Origin: an uncultured SAR86 cluster bacterium
GTDB taxonomy: Bacteria > Pseudomonadota > Gammaproteobacteria > Magnimaribacterales > D2472
NCBI GenBank assembly: GCA_902558375.1
Contig: CACEDQ010000008.1
Span: 1-47,747, forward strand
Direction of reading: 5' to 3'
DNA length: 47,747 nucleotides
The notes beneath the pieces were generated by a model, which was not told where the DNA came from, did not search any database, and saw nothing but the letters and a program-made list of their open reading frames with translations. Position 1 is the first letter of the stretch, and each line of letters starts with the position of its first letter. Of the stretch, positions 9,349-18,144 are shown piece by piece. The translations under genes were made by a program, and so were the position numbers.

Positions 9349-10851
9349 TTATTGAATTGGTTTCGGAAATCTTTTTAAGGAGATTCCAGCTACTTTTTTA
9401 GCTAAATTAATAACTTGTTTAGAGTATCCGTACTCATTATCGTACCAACAATATAAAGTAATTCTTTTACCACTTGTTATTGTTGCTTGAGAATCAATAA
9501 TTGAAGCAAAAGGACTTGAATAAAAGTCTGATGAGACAATCTCAGGTGAGTTTACATAACCAATAATTTCTCTATATTTAGAATGAAAAGCCATTGATTT
9601 TAAGTAATCATTAAACTCTTCTCTAACAACTTCTTTATCTAAAACCAATGAAAGTATTGCCAAACTTACATTTGGAGTAGGAACTCTAATAGCATTTCCT
9701 GTTAATTTACCCTCTAATTCAGGTATAGCTTTCGCAACAGCTTTTACAGCACCGGTTGTTGTTATTACCATATTCAATGGAGCTCCGCGACCTCTTCTGT
9801 CACCTTTATGAAAGTTATCAATCAAGTTCTGATCATTAGTATATGAGTGAACAGTTTCAATATGTCCACCATCTACGCCATATTTATCATTAATGACTTT
9901 TAAAACAGGAACAATTGCATTCGTTGTACATGAAGCAGCTGAGATAATATTATCTGCATCTTCTAAAATTGAATCATTTACTCCGTAAACAATATTTTTA
10001 ATATTTCCCTTACCTGGAGCTGTAAGAATTGTCTTTGAGGCTCCTGAATTAATGTGCTTAGAAAGACCATCTTCATCTCTCCATACACCAGTATTATCTA
10101 TGACAAGAGGGTCATGAATACCATGATCTGTATATTTAACATCATCCGGACCTGCAGCATAAATAATTTTTACAGGATTTCCATTTATAACGAGTAAAGA
10201 TTTTTCTTCATCAACTCTTACTGTGCCATCAAATGAACCATGAACAGAATCTCTTGTTAATAAACTGGCTCTTTTGTATATATCATCATCACCAGCTTTT
10301 CTAATAACTACTGCTCTTAATCTATAATAATTTCCAGGGCCAGTGTTTTGAATCATCATCCTTGTAACAAGTCGGCCAATTCTACCGAATCCATATAAAA
10401 CTATATCTTTAGGTTTTTTTGGTCTATTTGGTTTAGTATCTATAACACCCTTAAGCTCAGCATTAATGTATTCACTTAAACCAGAAGTATCATTTTTTAG
10501 TTGGCTAAAGCCTGGATATTTAATTGCTAACTCACCAATATCTATTTCGCAGTCAGCTAAATTGAGGGTGTCAATATATTGAAGAGTTGGAAATGTTTCT
10601 AATTCACTGAGCTCATTATCATCTGCCTGACGAGCAAACCTATGAGCTCTCATAATTTCTACAGGAGACTGGTTAACAAGAGATTTTCCATATATAAGAA
10701 TATTAATGCCATCGCGATATAGTCCACCTATGATTGGGACCATTAATTCAGCAAGACCCTCTCTCCACTTCCAATCTCCAAATGAATCTTCAGGTAATAT
10801 GCGATCCTGACGTTTAGTTGATTGAAAGCTTAAATCTCTTTTATCATCCAT
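9349..10851 (-). CDS. gap: Glyceraldehyde-3-phosphate dehydrogenase, long form
   Basis: NAD(P)-dependent GAPDH with the dinucleotide loop GFGRIGR at 154-160 and the active-site cysteine C308 in AASCTTNA. At 500 residues it belongs to the long class (Pseudomonas PA3001, about 460) with a roughly 145-residue N-terminal extension of unknown role. Visible extension motifs are GGLYRDGINILIYGKSLVNQ and AHRFARQ near 42-74. It differs from the short glycolytic enzyme (about 330 residues), and a gluconeogenic role is plausible next to fatty-acid genes and aceA. Position between nqr and mfd matches Pseudomonas. No Shine-Dalgarno is seen before the ATG; instead a palindrome (10854-10868) lies 3 bases from it. 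Confidence 0.93.
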   Translation of the reverse strand: MDDKRDLSFQSTKRQDRILPEDSFGDWKWREGLAELMVPIIGGLYRDGINILIYGKSLVNQSPVEIMRAHRFARQADDNELSELETFPTLQYIDTLNLADCEIDIGELAIKYPGFSQLKNDTSGLSEYINAELKGVIDTKPNRPKKPKDIVLYGFGRIGRLVTRMMIQNTGPGNYYRLRAVVIRKAGDDDIYKRASLLTRDSVHGSFDGTVRVDEEKSLLVINGNPVKIIYAAGPDDVKYTDHGIHDPLVIDNTGVWRDEDGLSKHINSGASKTILTAPGKGNIKNIVYGVNDSILEDADNIISAASCTTNAIVPVLKVINDKYGVDGGHIETVHSYTNDQNLIDNFHKGDRRGRGAPLNMVITTTGAVKAVAKAIPELEGKLTGNAIRVPTPNVSLAILSLVLDKEVVREEFNDYLKSMAFHSKYREIIGYVNSPEIVSSDFYSSPFASIIDSQATITSGKRITLYCWYDNEYGYSKQVINLAKKVAGISLKRFPKPIQ

Positions 10852-10853
10852 AT

Positions 10854-10868
10854 TGTAAAAAATTTACA
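10854..10868. promoter_or_regulatory. Palindrome at the GAPDH gene start
   Basis: TGTAAAAAATTTACA has 6-base complementary arms (TGTAAA/TTTACA) and ends 3 bases before the GAPDH start codon on the minus strand. It differs from the HexR-type pattern TGTARTWWWAYTACA only at one symmetric pair. A close copy is found before mfd at 13233. Position suggests an operator or a translation-blocking site; AT-richness makes chance a real alternative. Confidence 0.35.
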
Positions 10869-10911
10869 TCAAAGGATTATTTTAATCGATAAAAGTTTAA
10901 ATAAAAATCAT

Positions 10912-12006
10912 TTATTTAGAGAATGATTTTAGATGGAAATCAGCATTACCAAACATAGCATCAATGGCAACCATCTTTTTTAAATAATGGCCAATCATCA
11001 TTTCTTCACTAACGCCCATGCCTCCATGAAGTTGAACAGCGTTTTGAGCAGATAGCTTACCAAATTTTCCAACATGAGCTTTTAAAGCAGAAACATGTTT
11101 AAACTTATCTTTAGAATCAGCATCAACCTCCAACATCGCTTTATACAAAAGTGATTTGGCAAGCTCACTGTCAATAAACATGTCTACCATACGGTGTTGT
11201 AGAACTTGGAAATTTGATATTGGCTGATCAAATTGTTCTCGCTCTTTTGTGTATTGAACTGTCTTGTTATAACAAGATACCATACAGCCAACAGCTTCAG
11301 CGCTAATGCATAAAGTTGCAAGGTTAATAGTTTCAGTTAGAAGATTTTTGGCCTCATCACCAGCAGCAATAACATCTGAATCCCGAATAGATACATTTTC
11401 AAAGGTAAATTCAGCACATGTCTTTTCATCAATAGTTCTAAAAGTATTAAAAGAAACACCATCAGCAGATGTATCGACTAGCACCAAGGATAATTCTCCA
11501 TTCATAACACATGAAACAATTAACTTAGATGCATTTTTACCATTTAATACAAGTGTTTTAGTACCATTAAGTTTATTATCATCCGAAACATTGGTATCAG
11601 GTTTTAAGTATTCATAAGAATGAGCAGCCTCAGCATATGCAAGAGATACATGCACAGAGCCTGAACAAATATTTTCTATAAGCTCAACTTTACCTTCAAA
11701 GTTAGATTTATCTAAAACAGAACCAGCTAAAACAACATTAGATAAATATGGTTCGATCACGAGGGATTTTCCAAACTCTTCGAATAATATGCTTAGCTCT
11801 ATTGGACCAAAACCAAAGCCACCTGATTCTTCTGAAAATGGCATTGATAACCAACCTTGTTCAGCAAATAATGACCAGGCATTTGCATCAAAATCATTTT
11901 CTGATTTGACTACTTCTTCTCTTTTATAAAAATCGTATTCTGTTTCACAAAATTTCTGAATCTGCTCTCTGAGCATTACTTGCTCTTCTGTATAACTTAA
12001 ATTCAT
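10912..12006 (-). CDS. Acyl-CoA dehydrogenase, small partner of a heteromeric pair
   Basis: FAD enzyme of fatty or dicarboxylic acyl-CoA oxidation. The 364 residues show the ACAD N-terminal helical region (YTEEQVMLREQIQKF), middle barrel and C-terminal domain ending in QLHGGMGVSEEMMIGHYLKK near 330. It resembles small subunits such as PimD/FadE27-type proteins and is degenerate in the middle-domain motifs of the larger partner. It starts 2 bases after the larger dehydrogenase gene, so the two probably form an alpha2-beta2 heterotetramer as in ChsE4-ChsE5. Substrate cannot be read from the sequence. Confidence 0.85.
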   Translation of the reverse strand: MNLSYTEEQVMLREQIQKFCETEYDFYKREEVVKSENDFDANAWSLFAEQGWLSMPFSEESGGFGFGPIELSILFEEFGKSLVIEPYLSNVVLAGSVLDKSNFEGKVELIENICSGSVHVSLAYAEAAHSYEYLKPDTNVSDDNKLNGTKTLVLNGKNASKLIVSCVMNGELSLVLVDTSADGVSFNTFRTIDEKTCAEFTFENVSIRDSDVIAAGDEAKNLLTETINLATLCISAEAVGCMVSCYNKTVQYTKEREQFDQPISNFQVLQHRMVDMFIDSELAKSLLYKAMLEVDADSKDKFKHVSALKAHVGKFGKLSAQNAVQLHGGMGVSEEMMIGHYLKKMVAIDAMFGNADFHLKSFSK

Positions 12007-12008
12007 GT

Positions 12009-13178
12009 TTATACCCCTAGTACAAATTTAGAAATAATATTTTTTTGGATTTCGTTACTTCCACCGTATATAGATGTTTTTCTAAAGTTCAAGAATCTTT
12101 CTAACGAAACAGCAGCATGCTCAGGACCAGATGGCTTATCATTTGATCCGTATCCACCTGCTCCAGGATACATTAATGCATATTCGCCTGCTGCTTCAAC
12201 AAAAAGCTCAGTAAGGCCTTGTTGTATTTCTGTGCCTTTAATTTTTAAAATAGATGATTCAGCACCTGGATGACCACCATTTTCAAGATCTGATAGTAGT
12301 CGTAATTCTGTCATTTCTAAAGCAGATATGGCAATTTCCATCTCAGCAACTTTCTTATCTAAATCTGAATTATTTAACTCAGAAACAACTTCTTTTAACT
12401 GATTTAGAGCTCTCATAGAAGCCCCAACAGCAGCTATACCAAATCTTTCATGAGCAAGTAAGAATTTTGCGTATGTCCAACCTTTACCCTCTTCACCAAC
12501 TAAGTTCTCTGCTGGAACTTTTACATCTGTAAAAAATACAGAGTTAACTTCATGATCACCATCAATAGTAATTATTGGTTTAACTTCTATACCAGGGGTT
12601 TTCATATCAACCAAAAGGAAGGATATGCCTTCTTGTTTTTTACCAGTAGAATCGGTTCTCACTAATAAAAAGATCCAATCAGCATTTTGAGCTAAAGTCG
12701 TCCATGTCTTAGAACCGTTAACTACATAGTGATCGCCTTCTTTGACGGCTTTTGTTTTGAGTGATGCTAAATCAGAACCGGAACCTGGTTCAGAATAACC
12801 CTGACACCACCAAGTATTAAAGTCTAAAATATCAGGTAAGAATCTTTTCTTTTGTTCTTCGTTTCCAAATGTCCAGATAACTGGTGCAACCATGCTTACA
12901 CCAAAAGCTAAAAGCGGAGGGCAACCTGCCATTCCAAACTCTTTGTTAAATAAATATAGTTGAGTTGCGCTCCAACCAGTTCCACCATATTCAACAGGCC
13001 AGTTATAACCCATCCATCCTTTCGCAGATAAAGCTTTATGATAATCAACCATATCTTGCCTAGTAAGATGTTCACCTTTATCCATTTTTTCTTTAACATG
13101 TTTTGGATAGTCGTTGGCCAACCATTCTCTTAGATCATCTCTAAAAGCCAGATCTTCTTTTGAAAAATTAATGTCCAT
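12009..13178 (-). CDS. Acyl-CoA dehydrogenase, large partner of a heteromeric pair
   Basis: 389-residue ACAD similar to PimC/FadE26-type large subunits. FAD-site motifs are WCQGYSEPGSGSDLASL at 124-140 and YVVNGSKTW at 151-159. The usual catalytic glutamate position of medium-chain enzymes (YEG) reads YGGSNEIQ here. A glutamate at 244 in AHERFGIA sits where isovaleryl-CoA dehydrogenase and ChsE4 keep their base, so I infer E244 is catalytic. The gene is the first of a two-gene unit with the smaller ACAD and is divergent from mfd. Such pairs act on bulky or dicarboxylic acyl-CoAs in studied cases. Confidence 0.87.
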   Translation of the reverse strand: MDINFSKEDLAFRDDLREWLANDYPKHVKEKMDKGEHLTRQDMVDYHKALSAKGWMGYNWPVEYGGTGWSATQLYLFNKEFGMAGCPPLLAFGVSMVAPVIWTFGNEEQKKRFLPDILDFNTWWCQGYSEPGSGSDLASLKTKAVKEGDHYVVNGSKTWTTLAQNADWIFLLVRTDSTGKKQEGISFLLVDMKTPGIEVKPIITIDGDHEVNSVFFTDVKVPAENLVGEEGKGWTYAKFLLAHERFGIAAVGASMRALNQLKEVVSELNNSDLDKKVAEMEIAISALEMTELRLLSDLENGGHPGAESSILKIKGTEIQQGLTELFVEAAGEYALMYPGAGGYGSNDKPSGPEHAAVSLERFLNFRKTSIYGGSNEIQKNIISKFVLGV

Positions 13179-13232
13179 AATTACCTATATTATTTTTGAG
13201 TTGATAGAATATGCACAACATTATACAAGTAT

Positions 13233-13247
13233 TTGTAAAAAATTTAC
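13233..13247. promoter_or_regulatory. Near-palindrome before mfd, repeated at the GAPDH gene
   Basis: The 15-mer TTGTAAAAAATTTAC at 13233-13247 is identical to that at 10853-10867 beside the GAPDH start. Here it lies 6 bases before the mfd ATG. A TTGATA (13201-13206) and TATACA (13222-13227) pair, 15 bases apart, could place the transcript start on it. Function unknown. Confidence 0.3.
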
Positions 13248-13253
13248 CATTAA

Positions 13254-16200
13254 ATGCTTAAAAATAAGGACCATAGATTCGCACATCAATTGATTGATAA
13301 ATATCATGATTCTGATACTTCTTTATGTATTATTGTTAGAGATAATAAGGAGGCCAGACTCATAAATAATGAACTATGTTTATATTTAAATTCAGAAAAC
13401 ATTAAATATTTTCCAGAAAATGAAATATTACCTTACGATCATTTCTCTGCTCCTGATAATATTTTAAGTGATCGCTTTTCAATTCTTAATTCATTAGACA
13501 ATGAAAAGAAAATTATTATTACAACAATAAAGAGTTTATTTGAACTGTACCCTACAAAAGATTTTTTTCAATCAAAAGAAACTTTCAATATAGGTGATCC
13601 TTTATCGTTAAATAACCTTGAAAAAATTCTTACTTCTTTGAATTACGAAAAGGTAAGTAGAATTGAAGGAATTAATCAATATTCACTCAGAGGAGGAATT
13701 ATAGATATCTATACTCCTATATACAGAAATCCTTTGAGAATTGAGATTTTTGATAATGCGGTTGAGTCTATTAGATTTTTTGATCTTGAAACACAATCAT
13801 CTATTGAAAAATCAAATAATTTTAGGTTATCGAAAAGCTCTCTATATACATTTGATGATCATAATTTAAAAATATTTCGTGATAATTGGAGAGAATATTT
13901 TCAAGAATATGACGAAAGACATTGCGAAATATTTCAAAATTTAAATACCTCTAGAAAAGCAGAAGGTTCAGATATTTACTTACCTTTATTTTTTTCAAAA
14001 ACTTCAAATTTTTTTGAAATATTTGATACTCATTTATTTATTGTGTTAGATAATTTTGATGATGAAATTGACTCATACAATGACTATATTCAACAAAGAT
14101 TTGATGATGAAAATATTGACTCACAAAGACCGCTATTATTACCTAATGATTTATTTTGTTCTCTAGAAACCATTAAAAATAAACTTCCACAGGAAAGTAT
14201 CTGGGATTTTGATAATTATGAAGATTTTAATTACGAAGATATTAATGATCTTGTTAAAGATATTGGTCTAAATAAATTAGAAAAATATAAAATTGTCTTA
14301 ATTACATCACTTCAAAGTGAATATGAAACATTATTTGATCGACTAAAGCCAGATATTAAAGAAATAAAAAATATTTCTGAAGCATCATATGGAATAAATT
14401 TAATGATTTCTGATATTGTTAGACCTATTCATATAAAAGAAAAACTTATTATTTATAATAATGAATACAGACAAGATTCAAACTTAGTATTTCTTGAGAC
14501 TCAGGAAAGAAAATCAGTAACTCATAACAAAGACCAACTATTTAACGATGGTGATTATGTTGTTCATGAGAATTATGGTATTGGCATATATGAAGGTTTA
14601 GAAGTTGTAGAAACTAATAACAATTCTAATGAATATATGAAGATTATGTATTCATCAAATGAAGCCTTATATGTGCCACTTAGAAGTGTTGATTTAATTA
14701 GTAAATATCATAAAAATGATTTAACTGAAAATATAAAACTTGATTCTTTATCATCAAATAAATGGCTTAAAAATAAAGAAAAAGCTCAAAAAAGAGCTTA
14801 TGATCATGCCGCTGAAATATTAGATATCGAATCAAGAAGACTTGAATCTACTGCATTCGTTTTAAGGGCTAATGATGAAGATTTAAATATTTTTAACAAA
14901 GATTTTCCATTTAAAGAAACCGCAGATCAGTTAGAAGCAATTAGTGCAATTCAAAAGGATATAGCTTTGGTCAAGCCTATGAATAGAGTTTTATGTGGAG
15001 ATGTTGGTTTTGGTAAAACTGAAGTTGCCATGAGGACTGCTTTTGTGTCAATTAATTCAGATAAGCAAGTAGTTTTATTATGTCCAAGTACCGTCCTTAG
15101 TGAACAACACTATGAATCATTTTTAGAAAGATTTAAAAATACAGGTGCATCTATAAAACTAATTAATAGGCATACTACTAAAAAAAATAAAGATAGTTAT
15201 GTAAAAGGTTTTAATGATAAAAATATTGATATAGTTATTGGAACGCATGCATTATTTACTTGTGGTATTGATTTTTCTAATACTGGAATTTTAATAGTAG
15301 ATGAAGAACATAAGTTTGGTATCAGGCAAAAAGACTTTATAAAGAGCAAGCAAGAAAACATACATATACTCTATTTGTCAGCAACACCTATTCCTCGAAC
15401 AATGAATTTTATATTTTCAGGTTTGAAAGAATTTTCATTTTTGCACACACCACCATCCAACAGATTAAGTATCAAATCTTTTCTTAAGATTGAGACTAAT
15501 CAGCTTTTTAAAGAAGCTATTTCAAGAGAAATTTCAAGAGGTGGCCAATGCTTTATTGTGCAAAACAATATCGACAAAATGAATTCACTTAAAAATCAAT
15601 TAAAAAAGCTATTGCCTGATATTAAAATTAATATCGCACACGGTAAACTAAAAAAAGGTGAGATATCAAATGTCATGAGAAGCTTTGATACTGGTTCGCT
15701 GGATGTTCTTATTTGTACAACTATTGTAGAAATGGGTTTGGATATACCAAATGCAAATACAATGCTAATAATAGATTCACAAAATTTTGGATTATCACAA
15801 CTTCATCAGCTTAGAGGAAGAGTTGGAAGATCTGCAAAGCAAGGATATTGCTATTTTTTAACTCCTTCACCTGACTTATCTAAAATTGCAAAAAACAGAT
15901 TAGATTCAATAATTAAACTTTGTAATTTAGGTTCAGGATTTTTCATTGCTCAAGAAGATCTTGAAATTAGAGGCGGTGGAGAGATATTAGGTGAAAAACA
16001 AAGCGGTCACATTAATACTATTGGTATGAGCTTGTATTTATCAATGCTAAAAAATGCTATAAATACCTTTAAGAATAACGACGAAAAAGAATTTATAAAT
16101 ACAGAAATAAATTTTTATGACTCATCATATATCAATGATTCCTATCTACCCTCTCCAGTCGAAAGATTAAAAATTTATAAAAATCTTAGTAATGCATCTT

Positions 16201-16532
16201 CTATTGATGATATTGATCAAATCTCTGTTGATCTAAGAGACAGATGTGGTTTATTTACAAATGAAGTTCAGAATTTAATAGATGATTCAAAACTATTGGT
16301 AATGATTAAAAATACAGGTGTTATAAATGTTAAATCTAATACTACAAAGACCTCATTATTACTGTCTGCGAATATTAATAAATCTGTTTTCGAAAATATA
16401 TTGACTCTAGTAACAAACAAGCCCAATATTTATTCTATTAGTAAAGAAAACAAATTTATTATCGAGTTAAATGAAGACACTTCATCTCTCAGAAGAAAAA
16501 CAGTTATAAAGCTATTAAATGAAATCATATAA
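13254..16532 (+). CDS. mfd: Transcription-repair coupling factor Mfd
   Basis: ATP-driven translocase that removes RNA polymerase stalled at DNA lesions and recruits UvrA. The 1092 residues (E. coli 1148) show, in order: a UvrB-like N-terminal module (ILPYDHFSAPDNILSDR), an RNA-polymerase-interacting domain beginning GDYVVHENYGIGIYEG near 430, Walker A CGDVGFGKTE near 580, the DEEH box near 682, and motif VI HQLRGRVGRS near 860. The C-terminal TRCF domain follows. No clear Shine-Dalgarno precedes the ATG. It is divergent from the acyl-CoA dehydrogenase genes and overlaps csiV by 14 bases. Confidence 0.97.
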   Translation: MLKNKDHRFAHQLIDKYHDSDTSLCIIVRDNKEARLINNELCLYLNSENIKYFPENEILPYDHFSAPDNILSDRFSILNSLDNEKKIIITTIKSLFELYPTKDFFQSKETFNIGDPLSLNNLEKILTSLNYEKVSRIEGINQYSLRGGIIDIYTPIYRNPLRIEIFDNAVESIRFFDLETQSSIEKSNNFRLSKSSLYTFDDHNLKIFRDNWREYFQEYDERHCEIFQNLNTSRKAEGSDIYLPLFFSKTSNFFEIFDTHLFIVLDNFDDEIDSYNDYIQQRFDDENIDSQRPLLLPNDLFCSLETIKNKLPQESIWDFDNYEDFNYEDINDLVKDIGLNKLEKYKIVLITSLQSEYETLFDRLKPDIKEIKNISEASYGINLMISDIVRPIHIKEKLIIYNNEYRQDSNLVFLETQERKSVTHNKDQLFNDGDYVVHENYGIGIYEGLEVVETNNNSNEYMKIMYSSNEALYVPLRSVDLISKYHKNDLTENIKLDSLSSNKWLKNKEKAQKRAYDHAAEILDIESRRLESTAFVLRANDEDLNIFNKDFPFKETADQLEAISAIQKDIALVKPMNRVLCGDVGFGKTEVAMRTAFVSINSDKQVVLLCPSTVLSEQHYESFLERFKNTGASIKLINRHTTKKNKDSYVKGFNDKNIDIVIGTHALFTCGIDFSNTGILIVDEEHKFGIRQKDFIKSKQENIHILYLSATPIPRTMNFIFSGLKEFSFLHTPPSNRLSIKSFLKIETNQLFKEAISREISRGGQCFIVQNNIDKMNSLKNQLKKLLPDIKINIAHGKLKKGEISNVMRSFDTGSLDVLICTTIVEMGLDIPNANTMLIIDSQNFGLSQLHQLRGRVGRSAKQGYCYFLTPSPDLSKIAKNRLDSIIKLCNLGSGFFIAQEDLEIRGGGEILGEKQSGHINTIGMSLYLSMLKNAINTFKNNDEKEFINTEINFYDSSYINDSYLPSPVERLKIYKNLSNASSIDDIDQISVDLRDRCGLFTNEVQNLIDDSKLLVMIKNTGVINVKSNTTKTSLLLSANINKSVFENILTLVTNKPNIYSISKENKFIIELNEDTSSLRRKTVIKLLNEII

Positions 16533-17379
16533 ATTATTATTTCTATCACTTTTTTTAAGCTCTTTATCAGCAAATTCAGAATTAAATTTAGATTTAAAAG
16601 AATATGAAATAGAAGTAATAATTTTTAAACATAATAATACTGTAACTGATGAAAACTTTGATGAAGAATTTACAACACCATCAAATGAAACAATATCTTT
16701 CTACAATCCAATTTTACAGATTAATGAAAATGCCTATTTATCAAAACCAAAAAATAATTTTTTTAATAAGCTATTCAAAGATTTTAATCCCAGAATAAAA
16801 AATATTAATCTTTCTAATAAAGACAAAGATGTTTCAAAAGTATCTAATCCAAAGACTTGGTATAGAAAAACTAATAATCTAGTTGTTCTAAAAAAAATAA
16901 ATAGTAAATTAAAAGCCGATAATAATTATGAGTTATTAGATAGTTTCAAATGGATACAAAATATTGATTATAAAGATAATGCGCGATTCTTATTTTATGA
17001 AGATAGACAAAAGGAATATGGATTATTTTTAAAATTCTATAGAAGTAGATTTCTTCATGCAGATTTAAAATCATATTTAGGTGTTATGGCCAATGACTAT
17101 GTTGATATTACAAAAGATAAAATTGCTAAATTTGAAAAAAAAATATTAGAAGTTAATAAAAAGAATAATGAAAATTTAAAAAATAATCTAAAAATTGAAT
17201 TAAATAAACCTAACAAATATATTGATTTAAACAATAACGAGATAACATCCTCCTTAAATATATCTAAATCGAATGAGATAAATATCTTTATTGACGAACA
17301 AAGAAGAATATTTAATGAAGAGATACATTATTTTGATCATCCAATGTTTGGATTAATACTTTCTATAAAAGAAATCTAA
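16519..17379 (+). CDS. csiV: CsiV-family secreted protein (DUF2803)
   Basis: A 286-residue exported protein: signal peptide at about 1-20 (LLFLSLFLSSLSANS), then YEIEVIIFKHNN, the typical opening of the CsiV family, and near the C-terminus RRIFNEEIHYFDHPMFGLIL, its typical end. V. cholerae CsiV is a periplasmic peptidoglycan-binding protein that activates penicillin-binding protein PBP1a through LpoA. The location directly after mfd is the same as in Pseudomonas. The middle (about residues 75-240) is low-complexity and Asn/Lys-rich with little recognisable. Start overlaps mfd by 14 bases; stop abuts the nfuA stop exactly. No Shine-Dalgarno of note. Confidence 0.75.
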   Translation: MKSYKLLFLSLFLSSLSANSELNLDLKEYEIEVIIFKHNNTVTDENFDEEFTTPSNETISFYNPILQINENAYLSKPKNNFFNKLFKDFNPRIKNINLSNKDKDVSKVSNPKTWYRKTNNLVVLKKINSKLKADNNYELLDSFKWIQNIDYKDNARFLFYEDRQKEYGLFLKFYRSRFLHADLKSYLGVMANDYVDITKDKIAKFEKKILEVNKKNNENLKNNLKIELNKPNKYIDLNNNEITSSLNISKSNEINIFIDEQRRIFNEEIHYFDHPMFGLILSIKEI

Positions 17380-17970
17380 CTACTTGAAATAGGCATTATC
17401 ATCAATAGAATGATCTGTTGAGTCTTTAACAGATTTTAACTCCGGTATTTGTTCCAATAGAGTTTTTTCTATTCCATCTTTCAATGTCACATCTACCATT
17501 CCACATCCTTGACAGCCTCCACCAAATTGAAGGATAGCCTCGCCTCGATCAGTAAATTTAACAAGGCTTACTTCTCCTCCATGAGATTCAAGCATGGGGT
17601 TAATTTCATTGTAAATAACATAATTAATCCTGTCCTCAGGCGGACTTTCAGGAGATATATTAGGCAATCTAGCATTTGGGGCTTTGATAGTTAATTGACC
17701 GCCAAAAGTATCATTATCATAATTAACTTCTGCATCTACTAAAAAAGGAATACTTCTTTCCTCTACATGAACAGTAATCTTATCAAGTTTAAGAACAACA
17801 TCGTCTTTGTCTGCCTCTTCTGGTTTACAATAAGCCAAACATGTTTCAGCTTTTGGTGTTCCAGGGTCAGATATAAAAATTCTGACAGCAAGATTGGGTT
17901 CATTCTTATCTTGAAGAAGTTTTGCTAAATACTCTTCAGCTGATTCTGTAATATTTACAATTTTTTCCAT
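17380..17970 (-). CDS. nfuA: Fe-S biogenesis protein NfuA
   Basis: Carrier that holds a [4Fe-4S] cluster and passes it to client enzymes. The 196 residues consist of a degenerate A-type (IscA-like) N-terminal domain (about 1-100) and a C-terminal Nfu domain with the cluster cysteines C153 and C156 in GGGCQGCGMVDVTL. GRAEAILQFGGG-like context (DRGEAILQFGGG) is conserved. Clients in this window could include NqrF and the ferredoxin at 45208. It is convergent with csiV (stops adjoin, no gap) and divergent from the small gene at 17977, leaving just 6 bases between the two start codons. Confidence 0.95.
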   Translation of the reverse strand: MEKIVNITESAEEYLAKLLQDKNEPNLAVRIFISDPGTPKAETCLAYCKPEEADKDDVVLKLDKITVHVEERSIPFLVDAEVNYDNDTFGGQLTIKAPNARLPNISPESPPEDRINYVIYNEINPMLESHGGEVSLVKFTDRGEAILQFGGGCQGCGMVDVTLKDGIEKTLLEQIPELKSVKDSTDHSIDDNAYFK

Positions 17971-17976
17971 AAATTT

Positions 17977-18144
17977 ATGTGGTTTAGAAGAATAATTTAT
18001 TCATTATTGGGTATCAGAACAAAGCAAGACTTTGAAAAAGATATTAAACAATTCTCAATAATAAAAATAATTATCTTATTTATTCTTATCAATATAACAT
18101 TTATAGGGGTAATATTTTTTATAACAAGATTCTTTATTAATTAA
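17977..18144 (+). CDS. Small membrane protein, DUF2970-like
   Basis: A 55-residue reading frame, starting ATG at 17977 and ending in TAA directly before the trmA ATG. The protein opens MWFRRIIYSLLGIRTKQDFE, has a charged stretch (residues 15-25) and one strongly hydrophobic helix at about 28-52. The layout (S-x-LG-[IV]-x-[ST], then D-[FI] pairs, then a helix ending in RF) resembles the DUF2970 family of short proteobacterial membrane proteins, whose role is unknown. That likeness is from memory and modest. Zero-gap coupling to trmA and the tight divergent spacing with nfuA (6 bases) argue that it is a real gene. Confidence 0.6.
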   Translation: MWFRRIIYSLLGIRTKQDFEKDIKQFSIIKIIILFILINITFIGVIFFITRFFIN

